Positions 37,876 through 47,182 of a stretch of DNA of 64,000 nt are shown piece after piece; position 1 is the stretch's first letter, and the number at the start of each line of letters is the position of its first letter. Below the pieces are notes generated by a model. That model saw only the letters and a program-made list of their open reading frames with translations, had not been told where the DNA came from and did no database searches. This stretch comes from DATBIS01 sp036556805 (lineage in GTDB: Bacteria; Actinomycetota; UBA4738; HRBIN12). The position numbers were made by a program, and so were the translations under genes. The stretch lies in the NCBI GenBank assembly GCA_036556805.1, contig DATBIS010000116.1:1-64000 (forward strand), given 5' to 3'.

Positions 37876-39063
37876 ATGCTCCGTCGATCATTGCCCGCGG
37901 CCTCGGCGCTCGCGATCCTGCTGGTCCTCGCGACGCTGCCGCACGCCACCGCGAAGCCGAAGGCGAACGCGCTCGCGCCGACCGGCGTCACCCTGACCGC
38001 CTCCGCCTCCATGATCGAGTTCGGCGCGTCCGTGAAGCTCACGGCCACCACCGACCCGGCGACCTCCGGGGAGACCGTCGAGGTCCGCGACGCGACCGAC
38101 GTCGTCGTGGCCTCCGGCGTGACCGGCGCCGCCGGCGCGATCCACGTCGCGCTCGAGCCGGACGCGAACGTGACGTTGCACGCGCACTGGCAGGGGCTCG
38201 ATTCGGCACCGGTCTCGGTGAAGGTGCGCGCGCGCGTGACCGCGCACCTCGCGCCCGTTCGGCTGTTCGACACCGTGCCCGCGACCGGGCGCGTGCATCC
38301 CGTTCGGGCCGGCGAGCCGATCACGGTCGTTCTGCGCCGGGCAGGCAAGAAGGTCGCGACGCGCACCGTCGACATCAAGGCGAACGGCACGTTCAAGGCG
38401 GTCTTCACCGTCTCGCTGCCGGGCACGTATCGGGCCCGCGCGACGTTTTCGGCGGTCGACCTCGCCGCCGGCACGGACACGAGCCCGCCGAGGAAGACGC
38501 CGCTGCCCTCGCTCGAGCAGGGAGACCACGGCGTGTTCGTCCGGCTCCTCGAGGAACGGCTGCGCGACCTGCACTACCACCTCGTGAAGCTCAACGCGCA
38601 GTTCGACGTTCGGACGTCGGACGCGGTGATGGCCTTCCGAAAGGTCCAGGGCATGCCTCGCAACGGGCGCGTGACCGCCTCGACCTGGCAGCGCCTCGCG
38701 AAGCCGAAGAAGCTCCACCCGCGCGGAAGCAAGCACGACTTCCACATCGAGGTGAACCAGTCGAAGCAGGTGCTGTTCACGGTGAAGGACGGCAAGGTCG
38801 ACGCGATCATCCACGTCTCGACGGGGAAGCCGTCGACGCCCACGATCGACGGCCACTTCAAGGTCGTGCGCAAGATCGCCGGCTTCAGCCCGAACCACCT
38901 CTACTACCCGAGCTACTTCGACGGGAACCGGGCGATCCACGGCTGGCCCGACGTGCCGACGTACGCGGCGAGCCACGGCTGCGTGCGCGTGCCGTACTGG
39001 ACCGCCAAGTGGATCTACGGCCTCGCCACGATCGGCACGAAGGTCATCGTCTACCACGCGTGA
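37876..39063 (+). CDS. L,D-transpeptidase (YkuD) with peptidoglycan-binding domain
   Basis: A 395-residue exported protein: a signal peptide (about residues 1-26), an Ig-like beta region (about 35-200), a PG_binding_1 helical domain (about 213-275: LEQGDHGVFVRLLEERLRDL...) and a C-terminal YkuD domain (about 290-395). The catalytic motif is AIHGWPDVPTYAASHGCVRVP, with the His and the nucleophilic Cys of SHGCVR intact. It cross-links peptidoglycan stem peptides (3-3 links) or attaches proteins to the wall. It may act with the neighbouring diaminopimelate-type genes only in the general sense of wall metabolism. Confidence 0.93.
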   Translation: MLRRSLPAASALAILLVLATLPHATAKPKANALAPTGVTLTASASMIEFGASVKLTATTDPATSGETVEVRDATDVVVASGVTGAAGAIHVALEPDANVTLHAHWQGLDSAPVSVKVRARVTAHLAPVRLFDTVPATGRVHPVRAGEPITVVLRRAGKKVATRTVDIKANGTFKAVFTVSLPGTYRARATFSAVDLAAGTDTSPPRKTPLPSLEQGDHGVFVRLLEERLRDLHYHLVKLNAQFDVRTSDAVMAFRKVQGMPRNGRVTASTWQRLAKPKKLHPRGSKHDFHIEVNQSKQVLFTVKDGKVDAIIHVSTGKPSTPTIDGHFKVVRKIAGFSPNHLYYPSYFDGNRAIHGWPDVPTYAASHGCVRVPYWTAKWIYGLATIGTKVIVYHA

Positions 39064-39131
39064 GCGGCCGGTCGTTGCAACCACCCCCGACCCGGGGGAC
39101 GATCGGGACACGTGCGGAAGGGAGAACCACC

Positions 39132-39611
39132 ATGAACGGAGACCGGGCGACCGCGATCGAGATCACGTACGCCGGCGTGGCGGGCGCCGTCGGCGGCCTG
39201 GTCGGGATCGCCGGGATCTACGTGGGGAAGTGGTTCAGCTACAGCTACGTGACCCAGGGCGCGCGCGCGACCTTCTACTTCGACGGCACCGAGGACTGGA
39301 CCGGCCAGGTGGCCTTCATCGCCGGCCTCGCGGCGTTCGCGTTCGGCGTCGCGTACGTCCTGCTCTCCGATCCGCAGATCCGCACCCTCACCGGCTCACT
39401 CATGGGCGTGGGAGGCATCTTCCTGCTCGCGATGGCCGCGCTCGCGTTCACCCGTGTCGACGAGGTCATCGGGCCGCACCCGTTCCTTCCCGGGGTCGAG
39501 CCCGGACAGTCCATCCGCATCACGACCGCGGCGGCGGGAGGTCTTTGGATGACGGTCGTGGCCGGCATGGCCGCCGTGTACGGGTCCTACCTGTCGATCC
39601 GGCGGCGCTGA
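39132..39611 (+). CDS. Four-span membrane protein of unknown function
   Basis: A 159-residue protein with four hydrophobic segments (about residues 10-30, 55-78, 86-105 and 134-155). Between the first two is a short extracytoplasmic loop with FSYSYVTQGARATFYFDGTEDWTG. GGGAG upstream of ATG 39132 supports the start. No family is recognised; the opening GVAGAVGGLVGIAGIYVGKWF resembles other small actinobacterial membrane proteins only in composition. Confidence 0.7.
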   Translation: MNGDRATAIEITYAGVAGAVGGLVGIAGIYVGKWFSYSYVTQGARATFYFDGTEDWTGQVAFIAGLAAFAFGVAYVLLSDPQIRTLTGSLMGVGGIFLLAMAALAFTRVDEVIGPHPFLPGVEPGQSIRITTAAAGGLWMTVVAGMAAVYGSYLSIRRR

Positions 39612-39634
39612 CGGCCGCCGTTCGCTCCCGCCGG

Positions 39635-39640
39635 TAGCCT
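39635..39640 (+). promoter_or_regulatory. -10 element for the leaderless decarboxylase gene
   Basis: TAGCCT lies 6 nt before the ATG at 39647. Confidence 0.5.
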
Positions 39641-39646
39641 CGCGGC

Positions 39647-40849
39647 ATGTGGTGGGAGCGGGAGGGCTTGGAGGTTCGCGACGGTCGTCTGTCGATCGCC
39701 GGGCGCGACGCCGAGGAGATCGCCCGCGAGCACGGCACGCCGATCTACGTCGCCGACGCGGAACGAGTGGCCGATCGAGCACGGGCCCTCCGCGGTGCGC
39801 TGGAGGGCGCGGGCCTCCGTGGGATGGTGAGGCTGGCCCTGAAGGCGCAACGAGAGCCCGAGCTGCTCCGCTTCCTCCGCGGCCGCGTGCCCTTCCTCGG
39901 CATGGACGTGTGCTCGCCCGGTGAGGTGCGGTGGGCGATGGAGCACGGCTGGCCGCCGGCGGAGATCTCGTACACGGGGACGAACGTGAGCGAACGCGAC
40001 CTCGACGTGATCCTGGATGCCGGGGTGCACATGAACGTGGACCTCCTCACGCAGATCGACCGCGTGGGGAGGCGCCGGCGGGGCGGCGTGATCGGCCTGC
40101 GAGTGAACCCGCGCATCGGCGCCGGCGGCGTCGACACGCTGTACTCGGGCGTCCGTCCCACGAAGTTCGGTGTGTTCGCGGAGCAGATCCCCGAGGCGCT
40201 CGGGCGGGCGAGGAGCCACGGGCTCGAGGTCGACACCGTGCACGTCCACGTCGGGGACGGCTACCTCGACGACGGGCTGCCGCGCTTCGAGGAGGCGGTG
40301 CGTCGCACGGCGGCCATGACCGGGGAGCTCCTCGCGGCAGGTTGTCCGATCGCGGAGGTGAACGTCGGCGGGGGGCTCGGCGTCCCGCAGCGCGAGGGTG
40401 AGCGTCCGCTGAATCTCGTGGCGTGGGCCGCGATGCTCGCCGAGCACCTCGGTCCGTTCGGCGTCACGGTCGCCACCGAGCCGGGCGACTTCCTCGCGAA
40501 GGACGCCGTCGTGCACCTCGCCGAGGTGGTCTCGGTCGAAGATCGCGAGGGCGTGCGCTTCGTGGGCCTCGACACCGGCTGGAGCGCCATGGGGGAGCAC
40601 TTCATCTACGGGTCGCCGGTGCATTTCGTGCTGTGTCGCGACGCGAACGGGCCGCCCGGGGCTCGCGTGACGTTCGCCGGCAACATCAACGAGGGCGACG
40701 ATCTGTTCGCGGAGGATTTCCCGTTCCCGGCCGTCGCGGAGGGCGACGTCGTCGCGGCGCTCGGCGTCGGGAGCTACAACGCCTCGATCGCGAGCGAGCA
40801 CTGCCTGCGGCCGCCCGCAAGGACGCTCGTGCTCAGCGAGCGGATCTGA
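39647..40849 (+). CDS. LysA-like PLP-dependent fold-type-III decarboxylase, lacking the usual active-site Cys
   Basis: A 400-residue protein with the alanine-racemase/decarboxylase two-domain layout. PLP Lys is about residue 66 (VRLALKAQRE, corresponding to the YAVKAN of LysA); GLRVNPRIGAGG, NVGGGLGVP and EPGDF are also present. The region that in diaminopimelate decarboxylase reads GPLCESGD is AGNINEGDDLF, so the catalytic Cys-Glu pair is not conserved, although AEGDVVAALGVGSYN follows as expected. It may decarboxylate a different diamino acid or act on a peptidyl or carrier-bound substrate. The name LysA should not be transferred without test. Confidence 0.75.
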   Translation: MWWEREGLEVRDGRLSIAGRDAEEIAREHGTPIYVADAERVADRARALRGALEGAGLRGMVRLALKAQREPELLRFLRGRVPFLGMDVCSPGEVRWAMEHGWPPAEISYTGTNVSERDLDVILDAGVHMNVDLLTQIDRVGRRRRGGVIGLRVNPRIGAGGVDTLYSGVRPTKFGVFAEQIPEALGRARSHGLEVDTVHVHVGDGYLDDGLPRFEEAVRRTAAMTGELLAAGCPIAEVNVGGGLGVPQREGERPLNLVAWAAMLAEHLGPFGVTVATEPGDFLAKDAVVHLAEVVSVEDREGVRFVGLDTGWSAMGEHFIYGSPVHFVLCRDANGPPGARVTFAGNINEGDDLFAEDFPFPAVAEGDVVAALGVGSYNASIASEHCLRPPARTLVLSERI

Positions 40850-40855
40850 CCGGGG

Positions 40856-42433
40856 CTAGGCGAACCGGACCACGAAGACGGCGCGCGCCGACTCCCAGCC
40901 GACCACCTCGAACGTGAGGACGAGGTTCCGGCACGTGCCGGCCCAGGATCCGTCGGTCTTCCACACGATGTGCTCGCGGCCGTTGCCGGTGAAGTGCGCG
41001 TTCAGGTCGGCCGCCTGCGGATCGCCGAGGGTGATCGAGGGGTCGTTGCAGCTCACCTGCTGCGTGGTTCGCGTCGAGGCGGCGAGCGGGGTCGCCGCCG
41101 ACCGGGAAAGCTTCGTGCGCTTCAGGACCGAGGCCGGCCCGTAGGCGAGCGTGACGGGAAGGGAGCTGCCGGCGTGCTGGAGTTCGGGGTCCGCGAGGGG
41201 GCCCTGCACGCCGAGGAACACGACGTACCCGTGCGTGATCCCGGACGCGTTCCCGGCGCCGTCGGTCGCGCTCACGGTGAAGCTGTGCGGCCCGAGGCTC
41301 GCGTCGAGCGACGCGCCGCTCGGCACCGTGCCGGCGCAGCTCGCGAGGCCCGACCCGCCCTCGTCCGCACACGTGTACTGCGCGACCGGGGCGTCGCCGA
41401 GCACGAACCACGCGCCGTCGGAGGGCGTCGAAAGGTCGATCACCGGCGGCGTGTCGTCGGTGACGATCGAGAGCCGCCCGACGCGGTTGCCCGCCTGCTC
41501 GGTGAACCACACGCCGTCCGGCCCGGCCGCGATGCCGAAAGGCTGCGAGACGGCGTTCGGCAGGGGGTACTCCGTGAAGGCCCCGTCGGTCGTGATCCGC
41601 CCGATCATGTTCCCGCCGTTCTCGGTGAACCAGAGCGCGCCATCGGGGCCGAGCGCGATGCCGATCGGGTTGCCCGGTGCGGGGAGCGGAAAGGTCGTGA
41701 TCGTCGCCATGTCGGGCGTGATCGAGGCGATCGCCTGGCCGCTTCGCTGCGTGAACCAGAGGTTGCCGTCGGGGCCGGCCGCGATCCCCGAGAGGAGCCG
41801 TCCGGCCGGCGTCACCGGCGCTTCGGTGATGGTCCCGTCCATCGAGATGCGCCCGACGCGGTTGCCCGCTTGCTCGGTGAACCACATCGCGCCGTCGGGT
41901 CCGGCCGCGATCCCGTACGGCCCACTGGGCGTCGACGGGATCGCGTACTCGGTGAACGCGCCGTCGACCGTGACGCGGCCGATCATCCCGCCCGCCTGCT
42001 CGGTGAACCAGAGCGCGCCGTCGGGGCCGGCCGCGATCCCGGCGGGCTGGCTCGCGGCCGTCGGCACCGCGAACTCGGTGATGGCGCCCGCCGGGGTGAC
42101 GCGACCGATCTGGCTCGCCGATCGTTCGGTGAACCAGAGATTGCCATCCGGCCCGGACGTGATCCAGAAGGGCTGCGCGGCGGCCGTCGGAAGCGGGTAC
42201 TCCGTGATCGTCCCGTCGGCGGCTACGCGGCCGACGGCATTCGACGTGCGCTCCGTGAACCAGAACGCCCCGTCGGACCCCTGCGTGATGCCCTGCGGCA
42301 GGCTTGCGGCCGCCGGGATCGCGAACTCGGTGATATCGCCGAGGGCGGCGGACGCGCTCGGCATGAGGCCGAACGCGATCGCGGCCGAGAGGGCTGCGAT
42401 GGAAAAGATCCGGAGAGGGGGTCGACTCCGCAC
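40856..42433 (-). CDS. Secreted seven-bladed beta-propeller, virginiamycin-B-lyase-like repeats
   Basis: A 525-residue protein with a signal peptide ending near MPSASA, then seven repeats of about 42 residues, each with GIAAGPDGALWFTE and GRIT-DGTITEYPLP-like halves (about residues 30-330). Blade count equals that of Vgb, but no His is visible at the repeat positions that supply the Vgb catalytic pair, so streptogramin cleavage is doubtful. The C-terminal 190 residues hold an Ig-like region with paired Cys residues. A structural or carbohydrate-related surface role is more likely (inference). Start is GTG 42433. Confidence 0.82.
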   Translation of the reverse strand: MRSRPPLRIFSIAALSAAIAFGLMPSASAALGDITEFAIPAAASLPQGITQGSDGAFWFTERTSNAVGRVAADGTITEYPLPTAAAQPFWITSGPDGNLWFTERSASQIGRVTPAGAITEFAVPTAASQPAGIAAGPDGALWFTEQAGGMIGRVTVDGAFTEYAIPSTPSGPYGIAAGPDGAMWFTEQAGNRVGRISMDGTITEAPVTPAGRLLSGIAAGPDGNLWFTQRSGQAIASITPDMATITTFPLPAPGNPIGIALGPDGALWFTENGGNMIGRITTDGAFTEYPLPNAVSQPFGIAAGPDGVWFTEQAGNRVGRLSIVTDDTPPVIDLSTPSDGAWFVLGDAPVAQYTCADEGGSGLASCAGTVPSGASLDASLGPHSFTVSATDGAGNASGITHGYVVFLGVQGPLADPELQHAGSSLPVTLAYGPASVLKRTKLSRSAATPLAASTRTTQQVSCNDPSITLGDPQAADLNAHFTGNGREHIVWKTDGSWAGTCRNLVLTFEVVGWESARAVFVVRFA

Positions 42434-42516
42434 GAATCAGGTATCGGTCGGTACCCGATTCGGGGAGATGGACCGAACGGTCATTCGTAGCTAGGCCATG
42501 CGACGCAGGTCGACGG

Positions 42517-42522
42517 TATGCT
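42517..42522 (+). promoter_or_regulatory. -10 element for the leaderless amidohydrolase gene
   Basis: TATGCT lies 9 nt before the ATG at 42532. Confidence 0.5.
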
Positions 42523-42531
42523 CCGCGCCTG

Positions 42532-43773
42532 ATGTCGTCGGCTCCTCTCCTGATTCGCGCCGGGCGGTTGGTCGACGTCGAGACCGGCGAGGTACGACGG
42601 GACCAGGTCGTCGCCGTGCGGGGCGATCGCATCGATGCCATCGACGACGACGACGGTCGCGTTCCCGAGGGAGCGACGGTGATCGACCTCTCGAACCACA
42701 CCGTGCTGCCGGGCCTCATCGACTGTCACACGCACCTCATCGGCGAGGTCGAGACCGGGCACGGGTACGCGGGGCTCGTGCAGCGCAGCGGCGCGCAGGA
42801 GGCGTTCTCCGGCGTCCGCAACGCGCGCGAGACGGTCCGGGCCGGATTCACGAGCGTGCGCGACGTGGGGACCTTCCGCGCGCTCGTGGACGTGGCGCTC
42901 CGCGACGCGATCGAAGCCGGCGACGTCCTCGGCCCCCGGATGCTCTGCGCCGGTGCGTACGTCACGTGCTCGAGCGGGGGCGGCGACATCACGGGCCTCG
43001 CGCCCGACGTCGACGCGGTCGTGCCGCGCGAACTGCGGTTCGGCGTCGCGGACTCGGCCGACGAGGTGCGGGCGGCCGTCCGTCGGATCCTCCACGGCGG
43101 CGCCGACTTCATCAAGATGATCGCGACGGGAGCCGTGCTCACCGAGGGCACCGTGCCCGGCGCGCCCGAGTTCGGCGAGGCGGAGATCCGCGCAGCCGTC
43201 GAAGAGGCTGCGCTCTATGGGACGTTCGTGGCCGCGCACGCGCACGGGGCGGAGGGCATCAAGCGCGCCGTGCGCGCGGGTGTGCGTTCGATCGAGCACG
43301 GATCGCTCATGGACGACGAGTCGATCGAGCTCATGGCCGAACGCGGTACCTACCTGGTCGCCGACATCTGGTTCGGCGACTGGATCCTCGAGCAAGGCAC
43401 GCTGCACGACTGGTCGCCGAACGTCATGCGCAAGACCGAGGAGACCACCGACGTCCAGCGAGAGGGGTTCGCGAAATGCGTGAAGGCGGGCGTGAAGCTG
43501 CCGTTCGGCACCGACAGCGGCGGCTACCCCCACGCGATGGCGGCGAAGCAGTTCGCGTATCTCGTGCGCTACGGCATGACGCCGATGGAGGCGATCCGGA
43601 GCGCAACGACGGTGGCCGCGGAGCTCATGGGCCGGGAGGACCGCGTGGGGTCGATCGCGCCCGGGAAGCTCGCCGATCTCGTCGCGGTCGAGGGCGACCC
43701 CATCGATGACGTCTCCCGGCTGGAGCGCGTCGCCTTCGTCATGAAGGGCGGCGAGGTCGTGAAGTCGGCGTAG
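42532..43773 (+). CDS. Amidohydrolase-superfamily metal-dependent hydrolase (Xaa-Pro dipeptidase/imidazolonepropionase-like)
   Basis: A 413-residue protein with the amidohydrolase set: VLPGLIDCHTHLIGEVETG (His-x-His), FIKMIATGAVLTEGTVPG (carbamylated-Lys region), AHAHGAEGIKRAVRAG, SIEHGSLMDD and FGTDSGGYPH (metal Asp). The IKMIATGAV pattern is characteristic of the prolidase-like dinuclear subgroup (Sgx9260-type). Likely substrates are N-acyl or Xaa-Pro peptides; the exact one is unknown. Confidence 0.88.
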   Translation: MSSAPLLIRAGRLVDVETGEVRRDQVVAVRGDRIDAIDDDDGRVPEGATVIDLSNHTVLPGLIDCHTHLIGEVETGHGYAGLVQRSGAQEAFSGVRNARETVRAGFTSVRDVGTFRALVDVALRDAIEAGDVLGPRMLCAGAYVTCSSGGGDITGLAPDVDAVVPRELRFGVADSADEVRAAVRRILHGGADFIKMIATGAVLTEGTVPGAPEFGEAEIRAAVEEAALYGTFVAAHAHGAEGIKRAVRAGVRSIEHGSLMDDESIELMAERGTYLVADIWFGDWILEQGTLHDWSPNVMRKTEETTDVQREGFAKCVKAGVKLPFGTDSGGYPHAMAAKQFAYLVRYGMTPMEAIRSATTVAAELMGREDRVGSIAPGKLADLVAVEGDPIDDVSRLERVAFVMKGGEVVKSA

Positions 43774-43776
43774 CGG

Positions 43777-45705
43777 TCAGACGTTCCGCACGAACATGCC
43801 GAACGTCGACCATTGTTGCGAGGTCTGGGAGTCGACCACCGCCTGGCTGCCGGTGACCGGCAGGCCGTTCGACCAGCCGATCGAGTACAGCTTGCCGTCG
43901 GTGCGCGCGACGTACAGCGTGCCGCCGGCGAGCGTCATGCCGCGCACCGTGCCCCACGTGAACCCGCTGCCGGGCAGGACGGCGGTGAACGTGACGGAGC
44001 CGATCACGTTGCTCTCGACGGTGAAGTACCGATAGTAGAGACGGTCGTCCCCCGACACGGTGTAATACAAGCGTCCGTTCTCGAGGAACATCCCTGTCAG
44101 GCTTGCCATCGGGAAGTACGAAGCCGTCAGACCCCTGGGAAACACCTTCTTCGCCTTACCCGGGCTCGACCCCCCACCCCACGTTCGCCGGAACATCTCG
44201 CCCCCGGTCGTGCAGTAGTAGATCTTGCCGTCGGCGTAGAAGGCTCCGCGCGCGTTTGACCAATCGACCGCGGGCGTGGACACGAGCGACCGCGCGCCCG
44301 CGACCGAGCCGTCGAACGAGCGCTGGGCCATCGACGTCTCGCCCGTCGCCGGCATCGTGTACAGCGTGTTCGGCAGTGTCGCCTGCGCGTGGACGTAGAC
44401 GGACGTGCCCCCGTCGAGCGGGAAGAACGCGAGCCGGTTGTGGTACTCGCCGCCGATCGTGTCGGTGTCGTGCCCGACGTAGAGTCCTTCCGAGGTGAGC
44501 GTGAAGTCGAAGACGCCCTCGCCGATGTCACGGCCGGGGTTCCACGAGAACGGAAGCCCGTTGATGGGGTCGAGCGCGGCAATGCCGTGGCGCGTGAGTG
44601 CGCCGGGGCCCTTCGCGTCGCCGGCGAAGGGGTTGTTCATCCAGCGGAAGTGCCCGCCGACGTAGATCGCCGTCCCGCTGATGGCGACCCGCCAGAACGT
44701 GTCTCCTCCCGAGTAGTCGAGCCACGTCGGCTGCTGGTTCGCGCCGGTCGCGTTGAGCGGCCAACGGCTCGCCGTGTCACAGGTCACGCCCGAGCCCGAC
44801 CCGCCGAAGAACGCGCCGGTGGTGACGACCACGAAGTAGCTTCCGTCGGGCGAGATGTCGATGTCGCGCAGGTAGGTGTCGAACTTCGCCGCGCACTGCC
44901 CCACGAACCGCGTCGTGGCCCACGTGGACACGGTCGCCGTCGTCGGCGTGAGGTTGAGGATCGCGATCTGCTCGCGCGCGAGCCCATCGACGGTCTTGAA
45001 GTTGCCGATCGCGACCATCTTCGTGCCGTCCGGAGAGACCTCGATCCGCGCGACGTGGCTCACGCCGCCGTTGTGCAGGCCCTCGAACGGGATGTCGACG
45101 CCGTCGACGAGGTCGCCGGTCACGTCGTCCACCGCCGCGAGCCCGAGCCGCTCGACGGTGTTCACCTTCGTGAACTCGCCGGCGATGTACACGAGGCCGT
45201 TCGCGAGCGCGACGTCCTTCACCGAGGCGCCGAGCGTGACCCGGCCGTCGAACGCCGTGACCACGTCGCCGTCGAGGTCGAGCTTCACGAGGCGGCGTGT
45301 CGTGTCGCCGTTCGTGTGCGTGAACTCCCCGCCCGCGTACACGTACGTGCCGTCGGTGGCGAGCGAGAGCACCCGGCCGTCCAGGTCCGGCACGAAGGTG
45401 TTCGAGATCTCGCCGGTGTCCTTGTCGAACGCGAACAAATAGCCGCGATCGACCGGCGTGCCGTCGGCCTCGGTGACGCCCTTGAACCCGCCGCCCACGA
45501 CGACGGTGTCGCCGATCACCACGATGCCGTAGACGCGGCCGGTGAGCGCGTGTGGGGTGTAGTCGACCGGATCGTCCGAGACGACGAGCGACTGGGTGAC
45601 GGGCTGCGCGGACGCGGGAGTCGAGATCCCGGCGACGGTCGCGAGCACGCTCGCCGCGACGAGCAGGTGGAACAGGCCGAGGGGACGCCGTCCAGCGCGG
45701 GACAT
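43777..45705 (-). CDS. Large secreted beta-propeller/kelch-like repeat protein
   Basis: A 642-residue protein with an N-terminal signal (LLVAASVLATVAGISTPASA) and repeated strands such as VVGGGFKGV, VYAGGEFTHTNGD, VYIAGEFTKVNT, MVAIGNFKTVDG and IYVGGHFRWMNNP. The repeated V-G-G-x-F motifs fit delta-60/kelch-like propellers of secreted proteins. The C-terminal part has tandem YY-containing motifs. The open frame extends more than 1 kb further upstream on the minus strand, but that is antisense to the aminotransferase gene and is not credible. The role is unknown, probably cell-surface. Confidence 0.82.
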   Translation of the reverse strand: MSRAGRRPLGLFHLLVAASVLATVAGISTPASAQPVTQSLVVSDDPVDYTPHALTGRVYGIVVIGDTVVVGGGFKGVTEADGTPVDRGYLFAFDKDTGEISNTFVPDLDGRVLSLATDGTYVYAGGEFTHTNGDTTRRLVKLDLDGDVVTAFDGRVTLGASVKDVALANGLVYIAGEFTKVNTVERLGLAAVDDVTGDLVDGVDIPFEGLHNGGVSHVARIEVSPDGTKMVAIGNFKTVDGLAREQIAILNLTPTTATVSTWATTRFVGQCAAKFDTYLRDIDISPDGSYFVVVTTGAFFGGSGSGVTCDTASRWPLNATGANQQPTWLDYSGGDTFWRVAISGTAIYVGGHFRWMNNPFAGDAKGPGALTRHGIAALDPINGLPFSWNPGRDIGEGVFDFTLTSEGLYVGHDTDTIGGEYHNRLAFFPLDGGTSVYVHAQATLPNTLYTMPATGETSMAQRSFDGSVAGARSLVSTPAVDWSNARGAFYADGKIYYCTTGGEMFRRTWGGGSSPGKAKKVFPRGLTASYFPMASLTGMFLENGRLYYTVSGDDRLYYRYFTVESNVIGSVTFTAVLPGSGFTWGTVRGMTLAGGTLYVARTDGKLYSIGWSNGLPVTGSQAVVDSQTSQQWSTFGMFVRNV

Positions 45706-45714
45706 CGAAGTGAA

Positions 45715-45720
45715 AGAGTA
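45715..45720 (-). promoter_or_regulatory. -10 element for the leaderless propeller gene
   Basis: TACTCT on the minus strand, 9 nt before the ATG at 45705. Confidence 0.4.
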
Positions 45721-45858
45721 TGACACGGGCGCCCGCCGCGTCCCTACGTCGTTGGTCGGCGGCGGCCGCACGAGGATGCGACCAAGGTCTCGGGACGAAC
45801 GGCTCTCCCGCGCGTTTTGAGAACATGCCGCGCGAGACGGGCGACGGGGGAGTGGGGC

Positions 45859-47175
45859 ATGGACAGGCTGTCGGCGCAGGAGATCGTCGAGCTCTCGAAG
45901 CGGTACACGCTGTTCGACTGGCAGGCGCAGTCGAAGGCTGCGCCGCTCGCGGTCGACCGCGGGGAAGGCGTGTACTTCTGGACCGTCGACGGCACGAGGT
46001 ATCTCGACTTCAACAGCCAGCTGATGGGGCTGAACATCGGCCACGGCGACGCTCGCGTCGCCGAGGCGATCGCGCGCCAGGCGAAGAAACTGCCGTACAT
46101 CTCGCCGTTCATGGCGTACGAGGAGCGGGCGCTTCTCGGCCAAAAGATGGCCGAGATCCTGCCCGGCGACATCGACAAGACCTTCTACACGCTCGGCGGT
46201 GCCGAGGCGAACGAGAACGCCGTGAAGATCGCGCGGATGGTGACCGGCCGGCACAAGATCCTCGCGCGGTATCGCTCGTACCACGGGGCGACGACCGGCG
46301 CCATCACGCTCACCGGCGACCCCCGGCGCTGGCCCAACGAACCCGCGCTGTCGGGGGTCGTGCACGTGCTCGACCCGTACCACGGCCCCGAACGCCCCGT
46401 CGACGACGCCGCGACGGCGCTCGCGAACCTCGAGGAGACGATCGAGCTCGAGGGCCCGTCGACGATCGCCGCGTTCATCCTCGAGACCGTCACCGGCACC
46501 AACGGGATCCTCATCCCACCGGACGGCTACCTGCGGGGCGTGCGGGAGCTCTGCGACCGGTACGGCATCCTGATGATCGCCGACGAGATCATGTGCGGCT
46601 TCGGTCGGACCGGCGAGTGGTTCGCCGTCGATCACTGGAACGTCGTGCCCGACGTCATCTCCGTCGCGAAGGGCCTCACGTCCTCGTACGCGCCGCTGGG
46701 CGCACTCGGGCTGCGGCCGGCCGTCGCGGCGTACTTCGAGGACCACGTCTTCTGGAGCGGGCTCACGTACAACACGCACCCGATCTCCGTGGCGGCCGCG
46801 CTCGCGACGATCGCCGTCTATGAAGAGGACGGGCTCATCGAGCACGCGCGCAAGATGGGCGACGTGATGGCACGGCACCATCAGGAGCTCAAGGACAAGC
46901 ATCCGAGCGTCGGCCACGCGCGGAACATCGGGCTCTTCGGCATCCTCGAGCTCGTGAAGAACGACCGCAACGAACCGCTGTCGCCGTTCAACGTGCAGAA
47001 CGACACGATGACGGCGCTGAACCGCTTCCTGCTGGACCACGGCCTGTTCACGATGGTGCGCTGGTGGAACGTGATGACGAACCCACCGCTCATCATCACG
47101 GAGCAGCAGCTCGGCGAGGGGTTCGAGATCATCGACGAGGCCCTTGCGATCGCCGACGAGGCGTACGAGGGCTAA
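45859..47175 (+). CDS. Class III aminotransferase
   Basis: A 438-residue PLP enzyme, fold type I. Visible: GVYFWTVDGTRYLDFNSQL, NIGHGDARVAEAI, TLGGAEANENAVKIAR, YRSYHGAT, DEIMCGFGRTG and the PLP Lys in SVAKGLTSSYAPLGA. It resembles omega-amino acid, beta-alanine or taurine:pyruvate aminotransferases. Since the first locus makes beta-ureido acids, a beta-alanine aminotransferase role would fit, though the genes are 40 kb apart (inference). ATG 45859 is favoured over an ATG 14 codons upstream. Confidence 0.9.
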   Translation: MDRLSAQEIVELSKRYTLFDWQAQSKAAPLAVDRGEGVYFWTVDGTRYLDFNSQLMGLNIGHGDARVAEAIARQAKKLPYISPFMAYEERALLGQKMAEILPGDIDKTFYTLGGAEANENAVKIARMVTGRHKILARYRSYHGATTGAITLTGDPRRWPNEPALSGVVHVLDPYHGPERPVDDAATALANLEETIELEGPSTIAAFILETVTGTNGILIPPDGYLRGVRELCDRYGILMIADEIMCGFGRTGEWFAVDHWNVVPDVISVAKGLTSSYAPLGALGLRPAVAAYFEDHVFWSGLTYNTHPISVAAALATIAVYEEDGLIEHARKMGDVMARHHQELKDKHPSVGHARNIGLFGILELVKNDRNEPLSPFNVQNDTMTALNRFLLDHGLFTMVRWWNVMTNPPLIITEQQLGEGFEIIDEALAIADEAYEG

Positions 47176-47182
47176 CCGGGGA

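Noticed and set aside
41460..42400. Regular repeats at about 126-nt intervals, considered as a repeat array
   Set aside because: They encode the blades of a beta-propeller in one reading frame, with variable DNA; there are no short identical repeats with unique spacers as in CRISPR.
45706..47040. N-terminal extension of the secreted propeller protein to 1087 codons
   Set aside because: It is antisense to the aminotransferase gene; a signal peptide begins exactly at the ATG at 45705.
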